NCBI RefSeq assembly: GCF_040801915.1
Contig: NZ_JBFMIA010000007.1
Span: forward strand, 70,999 to 134,998
Source of the DNA: Jeotgalibacillus marinus
Lineage (GTDB): Bacteria > Bacillota > Bacilli > Bacillales > Jeotgalibacillaceae
Length of the DNA: 64,000 bases
Direction of reading: 5' to 3'
Shown here: positions 51,898-61,315 of the stretch, one piece after another
Numbering within the stretch: position 1 is the stretch's first letter
How the letters are laid out: every line of letters starts with the position of its first letter
Program-made: the position numbers and the translations under genes
Notes under the pieces: model-generated
The model's input: the letters and a program-made list of their open reading frames with translations, nothing else
Told to the model about the DNA's origin: nothing
The model's database searches: none

Positions 51898-52770
51898 TCA
51901 CGCACGCTTAAACCCCTCACCTAACACTTCTGAAGCATCACTTACGATGACAAAGGCGTTTGGATCAATTTTTTTAACTACGTTTTTCAATTTAGAGAAT
52001 TCCGTTTGATCAATGACGCACATTAAAATGGGTCTTTCATGATCAGTGTAGCCTCCCTGTGCAGAAAGCTTTGTTACACCACGGTCCACTTCCTCAAATA
52101 TAGCTTGGCTAATTTGCTCCTGACGGTTTGTGATAATATACAACATTTTTGATTGCCCAAATCCGACTTGCACAAGATCAATCGTTTTACTCGTCACATA
52201 AAGTCCAATCATTGCATATAATCCACGTTCGATATCAAATACGATCGCAGCTGACAAGACAACCAATCCATCAATTAATCCCACACACTTGCCAAGTCCG
52301 ATCCCTGAGTATTTATGGATAATTTGAGCTACAAGAGCCGTCCCACCTGTGGACCCTTTGCCGCGGAATACGATACCTAATCCAATCCCGAGCCCGATCC
52401 CGCCGAACAACGCTCCAAGCAACGGGTCCTCTGTCCAAGGCTCCCAACTTTCTGTTAAAAAGACAGCAAGTGGCAGAAAGAATGATCCTACCGCTGTTTT
52501 CACACCAAATTGAATTCCTAAAAAAATAAGACCTGCAATGAGTAGTGGAATATTAATTACCAGTTGAACAAGCGATGGACGCCAGTCAAATAATCCATTT
52601 AAAATCGTACTAATTCCACTTACACCACCTGAAGCGATTCCATTTGGTAGTAAAAATACGTTAAAGGCAATCGCCACAAAAATCGATCCCAAAATAATAT
52701 ATCCATAATCCAAAACCGAATGCCACAAAGGTGGCTTCAAGTCATGTGGTCGTCTGTTACGTTTTTTCAT
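51898..52770 (-). CDS. YitT-family membrane protein, YvjA-like
   Basis: The 290-residue protein has about five membrane helices in the first 200 residues (VLDYGYIILGSIFVAIAFNV, GLGIGLGIVFRGKGSTGGTA with the conserved family glycine cluster) and a C-terminal cytoplasmic DUF2179 domain (ITNRQEQISQAIFEEVDRGV, TKLSAQGGYT, VIVSDASEVLGEGF). The function of YitT proteins is not established. GGAAGG precedes the start. The gene sits between cccB and prfB like yvjA in B. subtilis. Confidence 0.9.
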   Translation of the reverse strand: MKKRNRRPHDLKPPLWHSVLDYGYIILGSIFVAIAFNVFLLPNGIASGGVSGISTILNGLFDWRPSLVQLVINIPLLIAGLIFLGIQFGVKTAVGSFFLPLAVFLTESWEPWTEDPLLGALFGGIGLGIGLGIVFRGKGSTGGTALVAQIIHKYSGIGLGKCVGLIDGLVVLSAAIVFDIERGLYAMIGLYVTSKTIDLVQVGFGQSKMLYIITNRQEQISQAIFEEVDRGVTKLSAQGGYTDHERPILMCVIDQTEFSKLKNVVKKIDPNAFVIVSDASEVLGEGFKRA

Positions 52771-52891
52771 ATCATTTCAACCTTCCATCTAATTAACGAT
52801 TCAATTTTACAACGTGTGCGAGTATAGCATGAATACCAAACACTGTGAATGACAACGGAATAGAGCGGTAGTGTACTAAAGTACTAAACAG

Positions 52892-52962
52892 AAAAAACCT
52901 CTTTCCTGTAAAAAGGGTTGAAGGAGTAATTTCCTGTCCACTCATTTTCACTGAAAAGAGGT
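52892..52962 (-). terminator. Probable terminator after prfB
   Basis: On the minus strand ACCTCTTTTC and GGAAAGAGGT can pair over a long, partly structured loop and are followed by six T residues. Confidence 0.6.
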
Positions 52963-52984
52963 CCTATATATTTGGAAAGAAATC

Positions 52985-54089
52985 TTAACTGTTCAATTTC
53001 GACCGTAAATATGCGTTAATAAATGGATCTAAATCACCATCCATGACACCTTGAACATTTCCAGATTCCTCACTTGTACGATGGTCTTTTACCATGGAAT
53101 AAGGATGGAAAACATATGAGCGAATTTGGCTTCCCCAGCCGATTTCTTTTTGCTCTCCTCGAATAGCCGCAAGCTTTTGCTCCTGCTCTTCAATACGCAG
53201 TTGATAAAGCTTGGATTTAAGCATTTTCATTGCCTGATCGCGGTTTTTAATTTGCGAACGCTCGTTTTGACAAGATACCACTGTGTTTGTAGGAAGGTGA
53301 GTGATCCGAACGGCTGAATCCGTCGTATTGATGTGCTGTCCACCCGCTCCACTTGCGCGGTACGTATCAACTTTCAAATCCTCGGTGCGGATATCAATTT
53401 CAATTTCATCATTGAACTCAGGCATAATATCACATGACACAAAAGACGTATGACGGCGACCTGATGAGTCAAAAGGTGAAATACGTACGAGGCGGTGAAC
53501 CCCTTTTTCCGCCTTTAAATAACCATAAGCATTGTGCCCTGTAAATAAAAGCGTGACGCTCTTGATTCCAGCTTCATCACCAGGCAAGTAATCCATCGTC
53601 TGAACTTTGAAACCGCGCTTTTCCCCCCAACGCATATACATGCGCAGCAACATTGATCCCCAGTCCTGCGACTCTGTTCCACCAGCACCTGGATGCAACT
53701 CTAAAATGGCATTATTTTTATCATAGGGCTCACTTAAAAGAAGTTGCAATTCAAATTCATCTAGCGTTTTGATGAAGCCTTTCATTTCAGCAACCATGTC
53801 TTTTTCGAGCTCATCATCAGGCTCTTCTTTTAAAAGATCATAGGTTAGTTCTAGATTTTCCTGCGTCTCGAGTAAATCTCTGTATCCATGTACTGTTTCT
53901 TTTAAGGCATTCAGTTCATTGATAATGCCTTGTGCTTTTTTCTGATCGTCCCAAAAAGTTGGTTCTACCATACGCTCATCAATTTCAGCAATTTTTGCCT
54001 CTTTGTTATCTAAGTCAAAGAGACCCCCTGAAGTCCGCTAAAACCTTAGCTGTTCTCTCTAACTCTGCTCTTAATTCAAATAATTCCAT
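52985..54089 (-). CDS. prfB: Peptide chain release factor 2, with programmed +1 frameshift
   Basis: RF2 releases finished proteins at UGA and UAA. The gene starts at the ATG at 54089 (MELFELRAELERTAKVLADF, then RGSL) and meets an in-frame TGA at 54017-54015. The context AGG-GGG-TCT-CTT-TGA-C is the known RF2 frameshift site: a Shine-Dalgarno-like AGGGGG just before CTT-TGA. A +1 shift continues as LDLDNKEAKIAEIDERMVEP. The main part has GGQ in ASGAGGQHINTTDSAVRI and SPFDSSGRRHTSFVSC. The full product is 367 residues. AAGGTGG precedes the start. Confidence 0.97.
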
Positions 54090-54124
54090 GTGTTTTTCCA
54101 CCTTAGTCAATTTATTTTAAACTT

Positions 54125-54158
54125 TAAAAGAAAGCTGACCCGCAAAATAACGGGTCAG
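54125..54158 (-). terminator. Intrinsic terminator after secA
   Basis: CTGACCCG pairs with CGGGTCAG around a short loop, followed on the minus strand by CTTTCTTTT. Confidence 0.8.
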
Positions 54159-54177
54159 ATAAATAATATGTTTACGA

Positions 54178-56700
54178 TTAGTTAGACGATACACCGTGAC
54201 ATTGTTTGAATTTTTTCCCACTACCACAAGGACATGGTTGGTTACGACCAACATCATTTGTTTTACGGACAGGCTGCGCTTTTTTCTTCTTCCCTTCGCC
54301 GCCTTCTTCTTTTGGATTTACTGCTTGACCTTTTGCTACTTCTTGACGCTCAAGATTGTTGCGAATTTCCGATTTCATGATGTATTTCGATACATCTTCA
54401 TTGATCGCAGTTTGCATTGTTTCAAACATTGCAAAGCCTTCATTTTGATATTCACGTAGCGGATCAATTTGACCGTACGCACGTAAATGAATTCCTTGAC
54501 GAAGCTGATCCATCGCGTCAATGTGGTCAATCCATTTCGTATCAATTGAACGAAGCAAAATAACCTTTTCAAACTCGCGCATACGATCGCCTAGTTCAAT
54601 TTCGCGTTCGTCATAACGCTCCGTTACTTTTTCTACAATGTAAGCCTTAATATCGTCGTTTGATTTCCCTCTTAAATCCTCTTCAACAATCTTACCTTCA
54701 GCAAGTAGATTCGCAAAAATGAAATTCTCAAGCCCTTTAAGATCCCATTTATCCTCTTCTTCCACAACTGGAGCGTATTGATCGACAATATTGTAAATAG
54801 TACTTTCAAGCATTTTTTCAATAATATTTCGAAGGCTTTCCGAGTCAAGCACATCAAAGCGATCCTTATAAATTACTTCACGCTGCTGACGCAAAACATC
54901 ATCATATTGGAGAAGCTGTTTACGTGCATCAAAGTTATTACCCTCAACACGTTTTTGTGCAGATTCAACTGCACGCGTCACCATGCGGCTTTGGATTGGT
55001 TGCGTATCATCCATGCCAAGTCGGGTCATCATATTTTTCATATTGTCAGAACCAAAGCGGCGCATCAAGTCATCTTCCATTGATAGATAAAACTGCGTCA
55101 CACCAGAGTCTCCTTGACGTCCAGAACGACCACGAAGCTGATTATCAATTCGGCGAGACTCATGACGTTCTGTACCGATAACGGCAAGTCCCCCCACTTC
55201 TTTTACACCTTCGCCAAGCTTAATATCTGTACCACGGCCGGCCATGTTTGTTGCAATCGTTACCGCCCCGCGTTTACCAGCATTTGTGATAATTTCAGCT
55301 TCGTGTCCGTGGTTTTTCGCATTAAGAACATTATGTGGAATGCCTTTTCGTTTTAATTGAGCCGCAATAAGTTCAGACGTTTCAATCGCAACCGTACCAA
55401 CTAAAACAGGTTGTCCATTTTGATGTCGCTCGGCAATATCTTCAATAGCCGCCATATATTTTCCTTTCGTCGATGCGAAAATTAAATCCGCACGATCGTC
55501 ACGAATAATCTCACGGTTTGTCGGAATCGCCACAACGCGCATATTGTAAATGTTGCGGAATTCTTCTTCTTCCGTTTTTGCCGTACCTGTCATCCCTGAT
55601 AGCTTCTTGTACATACGGAAGAAGTTCTGGAACGTAATCGATGCCATAGTCATAGATTCGTTTTGAATTTCAAGTCCTTCTTTTGCTTCGATCGCTTGGT
55701 GAAGTCCATCGCTGTAACGACGACCTTTCATTAAACGACCTGTGAATTGGTCAACAATTACAACTGTGCCCTCTTGAACAACATAGTCAAAATCGGCTTT
55801 CATACTGACATGTGCTTTTAAAGACTGCGTAATGTGATGATTCAATGTTACGTGGGTCATATCAAAAAGATTATCGATTCGGAACGCGCTTTCTGCTTTG
55901 TTAATGCCTTCTTCTGTCAGCTGAACGCCTTTCGTTTTCTCATCGTAAGTGTAATCATCATCCAACGTTAAATTGCGGACAAATGCATTTGTTTGAATGT
56001 AGAGCTGTGTTGATTTCTGTGCTTGTCCAGAAATAATAAGCGGTGTTCTCGCCTCATCGACTAAAATTGAATCGACTTCATCGATTACAGCAAAATTAAG
56101 CGGTCGCTGAACCATCTGTTCTTTATACAGCACCATGTTGTCGCGCAAATAATCAAAGCCAAGTTCATTATTCGTACTGTACGTAATATCAGCAGCGTAC
56201 GCCTCTCGTTTTTCGTCTTTCGTTAAGCTGTTTAAATTTAACCCAACAGATAGGCCAAGAAAATCATAAAGCTGACCCATTTCTGCCGCATCACGAGACG
56301 CCAAATATTCATTGACCGTCACGACGTGCACACCTTTTCCACTGATGGCATTTAAATAAACCGGCATAGTAGACGTAAGTGTTTTACCTTCACCTGTTTT
56401 CATTTCCGCAATGTTCCCGTCATGAAGGGCCACGCCCCCCATTATCTGAACACGGTATGGATGCAGACCAAGTACACGCTTTGCCGATTCACGAACAACA
56501 GCAAAGGATTCGACCATCAAGTCCTCTAACGCCTCTCCATTTTCGTGTCGAGACTTAAACTCTTCTTTTTTATTGCGTAAATCAGCATCTGATAAGCGCT
56601 CCATATCAGTTGAAAGAGCCTCAACTTTATCAGCTACCTTTTCAAATTTCTTCAAATCACGTTTATTTCCATCAAACACCTTGTTTAAAATTCCAAGCAT
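54178..56700 (-). CDS. secA: Preprotein translocase ATPase SecA
   Basis: SecA drives proteins through the SecYEG channel. The 840-residue protein has Walker A MKTGEGKTLTSTMP near residue 101, FAVIDEVDSILVDEARTPLI, the second nucleotide domain VATNMAGRGTDIKLGEGV, QLRGRSGRQGDSGVTQFYLS, and the C-terminal zinc motif CPCGSGKKFKQCHG preceded by a basic linker. AAGGAGCG lies before the start. It follows an accessory insertion (ywr-like genes) and precedes prfB. Confidence 0.98.
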   Translation of the reverse strand: MLGILNKVFDGNKRDLKKFEKVADKVEALSTDMERLSDADLRNKKEEFKSRHENGEALEDLMVESFAVVRESAKRVLGLHPYRVQIMGGVALHDGNIAEMKTGEGKTLTSTMPVYLNAISGKGVHVVTVNEYLASRDAAEMGQLYDFLGLSVGLNLNSLTKDEKREAYAADITYSTNNELGFDYLRDNMVLYKEQMVQRPLNFAVIDEVDSILVDEARTPLIISGQAQKSTQLYIQTNAFVRNLTLDDDYTYDEKTKGVQLTEEGINKAESAFRIDNLFDMTHVTLNHHITQSLKAHVSMKADFDYVVQEGTVVIVDQFTGRLMKGRRYSDGLHQAIEAKEGLEIQNESMTMASITFQNFFRMYKKLSGMTGTAKTEEEEFRNIYNMRVVAIPTNREIIRDDRADLIFASTKGKYMAAIEDIAERHQNGQPVLVGTVAIETSELIAAQLKRKGIPHNVLNAKNHGHEAEIITNAGKRGAVTIATNMAGRGTDIKLGEGVKEVGGLAVIGTERHESRRIDNQLRGRSGRQGDSGVTQFYLSMEDDLMRRFGSDNMKNMMTRLGMDDTQPIQSRMVTRAVESAQKRVEGNNFDARKQLLQYDDVLRQQREVIYKDRFDVLDSESLRNIIEKMLESTIYNIVDQYAPVVEEEDKWDLKGLENFIFANLLAEGKIVEEDLRGKSNDDIKAYIVEKVTERYDEREIELGDRMREFEKVILLRSIDTKWIDHIDAMDQLRQGIHLRAYGQIDPLREYQNEGFAMFETMQTAINEDVSKYIMKSEIRNNLERQEVAKGQAVNPKEEGGEGKKKKAQPVRKTNDVGRNQPCPCGSGKKFKQCHGVSSN

Positions 56701-56948
56701 GTTAACGCTCCTTTATGATTGGATCCTTTAAATGCAACCCTTTATCTTAATGAGTTGAACCTGCTAAACTATCACGGTCCCACTTTAAACTAAAATTGGT
56801 CAGCAAGCTAAAAAGATCGACATCGATCCATTCGCTAAAAGCTAGACAAACCATTCAATAAACAGACTTATTCTCCTATTCATCTTACCATTTCAACCGT
56901 TTTGATACAAGAACCCAGTCGGCACACTCTTCCAAACAAAAGGGCCTT

Positions 56949-57000
56949 CAAAACCCCTCACAACAGCGTTTGTTTGTTCGCTGTTGTGAGGGGTTTTGTT
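56949..57000. terminator. Long terminator after the chromate-transporter genes
   Basis: AAAACCCCTCACAACAGCG pairs perfectly with CGCTGTTGTGAGGGGTTTT around a ten-base loop. It is four bases from the stop of the last transporter gene. Confidence 0.88.
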
Positions 57001-57003
57001 CAT

Positions 57004-57537
57004 TCAGCCGCCAAGAAAAATTGCCCCATAAAGCAGAGCTCCAGCGATTACGAATGCGGGGTGGACTTTAAAGCGTTCCATTAAGATGAAGCTAATAACG
57101 GCAAGAATAGCGGTTTGGACGGTTCCTGAAGCATTAATCGCATCAGAGAAAAACCCCCACGTCATGACACCTAGAAGTACTGCAATGGTTGGTCGCACAA
57201 GCGTCGACATTTTTTTCACACGTGGTGAGTCTTTATATTTCATGAGCAAACTCAATAAGGCAACCATTAAAATCAGTGATGGTGCAACGGTTGCAAATAG
57301 CGCCACCCCCGCTCCAAGTACACCACCTTCCGTATATCCAATATACCCAGCCATTTTTGTTACGATCGGTCCTGGCAGTGAATTTCCGAGAGCCAACACT
57401 TCGCTAAATTCCTGCGTTGTCAGCCAGCCATAGCGATCCACGACTTCATTTTCAATAAGTGGAATGGACGCTGGTCCCCCTCCATACCCTAAAATCCCAG
57501 GAATGAAAAATGCTAAAAAGATTTCCCAGTAAATCAT
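57004..57537 (-). CDS. ywrA: Chromate transporter half-protein, YwrA-like
   Basis: This is a short CHR-family protein of 177 residues, one of a pair. It starts FLAFFIPGILGYGGGPASIP, has the family motif EVLALGNSLPGPIVTKMAGY, and about five helices. In such pairs the two halves insert with opposite topology and together equal a full ChrA. Chromate export is the known role in some members, but for the YwrAB pair the substrate is unproven. It overlaps the upstream partner gene by four bases. Confidence 0.9.
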   Translation of the reverse strand: MIYWEIFLAFFIPGILGYGGGPASIPLIENEVVDRYGWLTTQEFSEVLALGNSLPGPIVTKMAGYIGYTEGGVLGAGVALFATVAPSLILMVALLSLLMKYKDSPRVKKMSTLVRPTIAVLLGVMTWGFFSDAINASGTVQTAILAVISFILMERFKVHPAFVIAGALLYGAIFLGG

Positions 57538-58124
57538 CGCAAGCCACCTCCATCTTTAGCAGGTGTTCCACGTTTTTTACCACGGTTTCCAAAAACCAAT
57601 GCATACGTCAAAATCGCAAAAATCAAGAGCGCCGGATGAACATTAAGCCATTCAAGCAACAGCAAACTGACCACGATTAGCGCGATCGCTACTCCCCATC
57701 CAAGCGCGGATTTTGATTTTTTCACAAAATCCCACGTAAGAACGGAAAGCATCACGCCTACTACTGGCACGACTGCTTGTGACATGCCATTGACCCACGC
57801 CAAATCTTTATAAGCATTTAACACTGTTAACAATAAAATCATTGCGACAACAGTAGGAAAAGTTGTTGCAACAACTGCGTTGATCATGCCAAAAATCCCG
57901 CCAATCCGGTAGCCAATGTAGCCTGCCATTTTCGTTGCAATCGGTCCTGGCATGGCATTTCCCAGAGCAAGTACATCCGAAAATTCTTCATCGTCCATCC
58001 ATTTATAATGACCGACGACTTCTTTATGGACGAGTGGGATCGACGACGGACCGCCGCCAAAACCAAAAATCCCAACTCTGAAAAACACCATGAATAACTC
58101 TTTTTGTCGATTCGTTTTTTTCAT
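57534..58124 (-). CDS. ywrB: Chromate transporter half-protein, YwrB-like
   Basis: This is the 196-residue partner of the following gene, with the same CHR motifs: FFRVGIFGFGGGPSSIPLVH near the start, FSDVLALGNAMPGPIATKMA, and about five helices, plus a basic tail GNRGKKRGTPAKDGGGLR. The paired halves are similar but not identical. The gene begins 34 bases after the gamma-glutamyltransferase gene, giving the order ywrD-ywrB-ywrA like the B. subtilis ywr cluster but without the Lrp-type ywrC. Confidence 0.9.
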   Translation of the reverse strand: MKKTNRQKELFMVFFRVGIFGFGGGPSSIPLVHKEVVGHYKWMDDEEFSDVLALGNAMPGPIATKMAGYIGYRIGGIFGMINAVVATTFPTVVAMILLLTVLNAYKDLAWVNGMSQAVVPVVGVMLSVLTWDFVKKSKSALGWGVAIALIVVSLLLLEWLNVHPALLIFAILTYALVFGNRGKKRGTPAKDGGGLR

Positions 58125-58157
58125 AAAAATTGTCCAACTCCATCTACATAATTACAT

Positions 58158-59768
58158 TTACCAGGCGGCAATATGCCCATCTGTTCTTGGTTCTGTTCCT
58201 CCTCTTAACACGCCCGTTTCAGGATCACGCCAAATAATTTGTCCGCGCCCAAATGATCCGCTATCTGTCATCACTTGAATTGTGTGTCCTTTTCTAACAA
58301 GCGCTTGGGCTAAATGATTCGGGAACGTTGGCTCAACTTGAATATTTTTGCCATTCGTCCACTGCCAGCGCGGTGCATCAAGTGCGGCTTGTGGGTTCAA
58401 ATGAAAATCAACCGTGTTTGTTACTACTTGGAAATGACCCTGTGGTTGCATGTAACCGCCCATAACTCCAAACGGTCCAACCGCCTTACCGTCCTTCGAT
58501 AAAAACCCTGGGATAATTGTATGATACGTTCGTTTTCCAGGCTTCAAAGTGTTTGGATGAGATTCATCGAGCGAGAAATCATGTCCTCGGTTTTGAAACG
58601 CTATACCCGTTCCTGGCACGACAACTCCCGAACCAAATCCCATATAATTACTTTGGATATACGAAATCATATTACCTTCGTCATCCGCAGCAGCTAAATA
58701 AACCGTACCACCCTTTGGTAATTCCATCGGCTCATGATCAATCGCCTCATCCTCAATTTGGGCGCGGCGCTTATCCGCATATTCCTGCGAAAGAAGTTCT
58801 GCCGTAGAGATTGGCATGTCAACTGATTCTGTGATAAAGGCTTTCCCATCTGTAAATGCAAGCTTCATTGCTTCAATTTGTTTATGATACGTTTGGACAC
58901 TATGAAATTCGTCAAACTCAAACCCTTGTGCGATATTGAGAGCCATTAACGCAATCATCCCTTGCCCATTCGGTGGAATTTCCCACACATCATAACCCCG
59001 ATAATTCACCGAAATCGGCTCTACCCACTCAGGCTGAAACGCTGCTAAATCTTCTTTTGACAAAAAGCCAGCGTGTTCCTTCATATATAAATCAATTTTT
59101 TCTGCAAGTTCCCCTCTATAAAAACTTTCAGCATTTGTTTCTGCTATCGCTGTAAGTGTACTCGCATGATCATTGGACGACCACATTTCACCAATTTCAG
59201 GTGCTAGACCTTCTGGGGAAAATGTGTCAAACCATGCTTTGTGCACATCGTCTTTGAAAATTTCTTTAAATTTCTTCGTTGCCTCTTTCCAGTACTTTCC
59301 GAGAATTGGTGATACCGGATACCCTTCTTCAGCCAAACGAATCGATGGAGCTAGCGCGTCTTTTAGTGGAAGCTTCCCAAATTTTCGAGAAAGCTCTGCC
59401 CACGCTGCCGGAACACCGGGAACGGTAATCGGCTCTACACCAAATGTAGGCATTTTATCGTGCCCACGTTTTTTCAACGCGTCAATCGAAATGCTTTGAG
59501 GTGCTGGTCCGCTCGAGTTTAAACCGTGCAACTTATCTTTTACCCACACAAGCGCAAACGCGTCTCCACCAATCCCATTGGATGTCGGTTCAACAACCGT
59601 AAGTGCTGCTGCAGTAGCAATTGCTGCATCAATCGCATTTCCACCCTTTTGTAAAATTTCAAGACCAGCCTGTGCAGCAAGCGGCTGCGACGTCGCCACC
59701 ATACCTCGCTTGGCAAACACCGTGTTGCGTTGAGAAGCAAATGGATGATACAAATAATCCTTTTTCAT
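58158..59768 (-). CDS. ywrD: Gamma-glutamyltransferase family protein, YwrD-like
   Basis: The 536-residue protein belongs to the Ntn-hydrolase gamma-glutamyltransferase family. The N-terminal half starts FAKRGMVATSQPLAAQAGLE and has GNAIDAAIATAAALTVVEPT and NGIGGDAFALV. The autocleavage threonine is in LPKGGTVYLAAADDEGNMIS, followed by GFGSGVVVPGTGIAFQNRGH and GPFGVMGGYMQPQGHFQVV. No signal peptide is present, so it acts in the cytoplasm like YwrD. The substrate, glutathione or gamma-glutamyl compounds, is not known. It heads the cluster with the two CHR genes. Confidence 0.92.
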   Translation of the reverse strand: MKKDYLYHPFASQRNTVFAKRGMVATSQPLAAQAGLEILQKGGNAIDAAIATAAALTVVEPTSNGIGGDAFALVWVKDKLHGLNSSGPAPQSISIDALKKRGHDKMPTFGVEPITVPGVPAAWAELSRKFGKLPLKDALAPSIRLAEEGYPVSPILGKYWKEATKKFKEIFKDDVHKAWFDTFSPEGLAPEIGEMWSSNDHASTLTAIAETNAESFYRGELAEKIDLYMKEHAGFLSKEDLAAFQPEWVEPISVNYRGYDVWEIPPNGQGMIALMALNIAQGFEFDEFHSVQTYHKQIEAMKLAFTDGKAFITESVDMPISTAELLSQEYADKRRAQIEDEAIDHEPMELPKGGTVYLAAADDEGNMISYIQSNYMGFGSGVVVPGTGIAFQNRGHDFSLDESHPNTLKPGKRTYHTIIPGFLSKDGKAVGPFGVMGGYMQPQGHFQVVTNTVDFHLNPQAALDAPRWQWTNGKNIQVEPTFPNHLAQALVRKGHTIQVMTDSGSFGRGQIIWRDPETGVLRGGTEPRTDGHIAAW

Positions 59769-60099
59769 GTATGTACACTCCTTATGGTTGGCTCAACTGA
59801 TTGTTAAGAATGATATCGTCTTGTGGAAAAGAGCCTTATGTATTTCGTAAATAGAATAATCTACCTTTCTATTATAGTTGAAATGTTGAAAAAATTCTAT
59901 TATAGCAAGATTGGGAGGAAGTTCATTTTTTAGGACTACGTGGATACATCCTCCCGTGAGTGCAAAGGTTCATCGAATAGATCAACTGTCACTGCACGCG
60001 GATATCGATGGGTGATGCTTCGATTTCTCGACCACAGACGCTGATAATAATGAATTAGACTTCGATATACGGCTTCAATCCTTCGTTAACACCTCTCAT
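59769..60099. other. Intergenic region with no gene seen
   Basis: This gap of about 330 bases upstream of the gamma-glutamyltransferase gene carries no open frame with a ribosome binding site. It should hold the promoter of the three-gene cluster, but no confident match was found. Confidence 0.45.
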
Positions 60100-60134
60100 C
60101 ACAAAATAGACGTACAACCTTAGTTGTACGTCTA
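60100..60134 (-). terminator. Intrinsic terminator after the SEC-C gene
   Basis: TAGACGTACAAC pairs perfectly with GTTGTACGTCTA around a four-base loop and is followed on the minus strand by TTTTG. Confidence 0.75.
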
Positions 60135-60142
60135 CCAAATTT

Positions 60143-61189
60143 TTATGATTGTTCCAGTAACCCTTTTAACTCTTCTAAAAACCACTCTTCTATTTTTCTC
60201 ACAGCTTTAGAGACACTTGCTGGTGAAGTGCCGAACGCTTCTCCCGCTTCTTTTTGAGAGATCGGTTTATCTGTTGCGTGTTGCGCCATTAAATAAGAAA
60301 CAGCTGCTAAATACGTTTGTGGCTTACGGATTTTTGACCCATTTTCAGCGAAGTAGCTTGCTGCGATGTGACAGGCGAACATAGAAAGATCATTGTCCCC
60401 ACGCTTATCCCAAAACTCTTTCAGCGTTCCAACAGCTTGTCCTTGTTCCTCATTAATCTGTTCGACCATTTGATCAAGCCATTCACCGCTCGATGCATCG
60501 CGCTCTACCATCGCATTGATCAGGCCAGCGATCATTTCTGTATCAAGCCATTTTGATCGATCTTCGCCCTCAACAGTTAGCTTTGAAACCTGCTCCACAA
60601 TAATCGAACGCTCATTTTCAGTATAAATCGCTGGGAACATAAAGCCATATGGTACCCATTTATCTTCAAACGGTAGCAACACAGCATATAAATAATCGAT
60701 TGTTGCCCACGAGTGGAATTCAGGGAGGATCACAGTATATACCGCGTCATCAATAAGATCTTTTATCACAATCTCGCGCGTTTCTTCATCCATTGAAACC
60801 ACTTCTGCCATCACTGGTTTCGGTTCATGCCATTGTGCCATCAAATCTCGCATACGAGGACGAGCGGTTAGTCCCTTTTGGTCATTCAAAAATGTTGACC
60901 AATGGGTGGCATCTCCCTGTTGACGTAGACCAAACATAAACGTCAAATAGAGCGTTAAAAATTGTGGCTCATCAAACGATTTAGAAACACTATTTAATAT
61001 ATAGGTTAAATCATTTTTGTAAAATCCTTGTTTTGGTACCATCACTTCATTTAAAAATTTCAACTGCATGTCCATTTGTTCAGTAACGAGCAACTCTCTG
61101 ATCGACACGACTTTTTTCTGGGCACAGCATTTTTTAAATTTTTTCCCACTGCCACAAGGACATGGTTCATTTCGTCCAACATCTTGCAT
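60143..61189 (-). CDS. SEC-C zinc-motif protein with C-terminal HTH-like module
   Basis: The 348-residue protein begins with a SEC-C motif (GRNEPCPCGSGKKFKKCC, residues 5-22), a zinc site also found at the SecA C terminus. A helical middle region follows, with no recognised family, then a C-terminal stretch ISQKEAGEAFGTSPASVSKA that looks like a helix-turn-helix. No membrane segment is present. The start ATG at 61189 follows AAGGAAGTG. It lies between the ywr-like cluster and hpf. Function is unknown; a role linked to translation or secretion is a guess from the SEC-C motif. Confidence 0.8.
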   Translation of the reverse strand: MQDVGRNEPCPCGSGKKFKKCCAQKKVVSIRELLVTEQMDMQLKFLNEVMVPKQGFYKNDLTYILNSVSKSFDEPQFLTLYLTFMFGLRQQGDATHWSTFLNDQKGLTARPRMRDLMAQWHEPKPVMAEVVSMDEETREIVIKDLIDDAVYTVILPEFHSWATIDYLYAVLLPFEDKWVPYGFMFPAIYTENERSIIVEQVSKLTVEGEDRSKWLDTEMIAGLINAMVERDASSGEWLDQMVEQINEEQGQAVGTLKEFWDKRGDNDLSMFACHIAASYFAENGSKIRKPQTYLAAVSYLMAQHATDKPISQKEAGEAFGTSPASVSKAVRKIEEWFLEELKGLLEQS

Positions 61190-61246
61190 ATCCGCACTTC
61201 CTTTTTTCATCATTCGTATCTAGTATACCATGCAATGGCCATAATT

Positions 61247-61281
61247 TGAAAAATCGCCCCCTAGCGATAAAGGGGGCGATC
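61247..61281 (-). terminator. Intrinsic terminator after hpf
   Basis: GATCGCCCCC pairs with GGGGGCGATT (TTTATCGCTA loop), followed on the minus strand by TTTTTC. Confidence 0.85.
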
Positions 61282-61315
61282 AATTAGAAATTTATTTTCA
61301 GTTAAATAAATCGGT

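Noticed and set aside
51590..52009. Plus-strand frame of 139 codons over the cccB remnant
   Set aside because: It is antisense to the cccB remnant and to the YitT gene end and has no coding support.
53932..54017. Treating the in-frame TGA of prfB as a disabling mutation
   Set aside because: The AGGGGG-TCT-CTT-TGA-C context is the programmed RF2 frameshift site, so the gene is intact.
60107..60134. Perfect 12-base inverted repeat as a possible recombination site
   Set aside because: It has a four-base loop and a T tract on the minus side directly after the SEC-C gene, so a terminator explains it.
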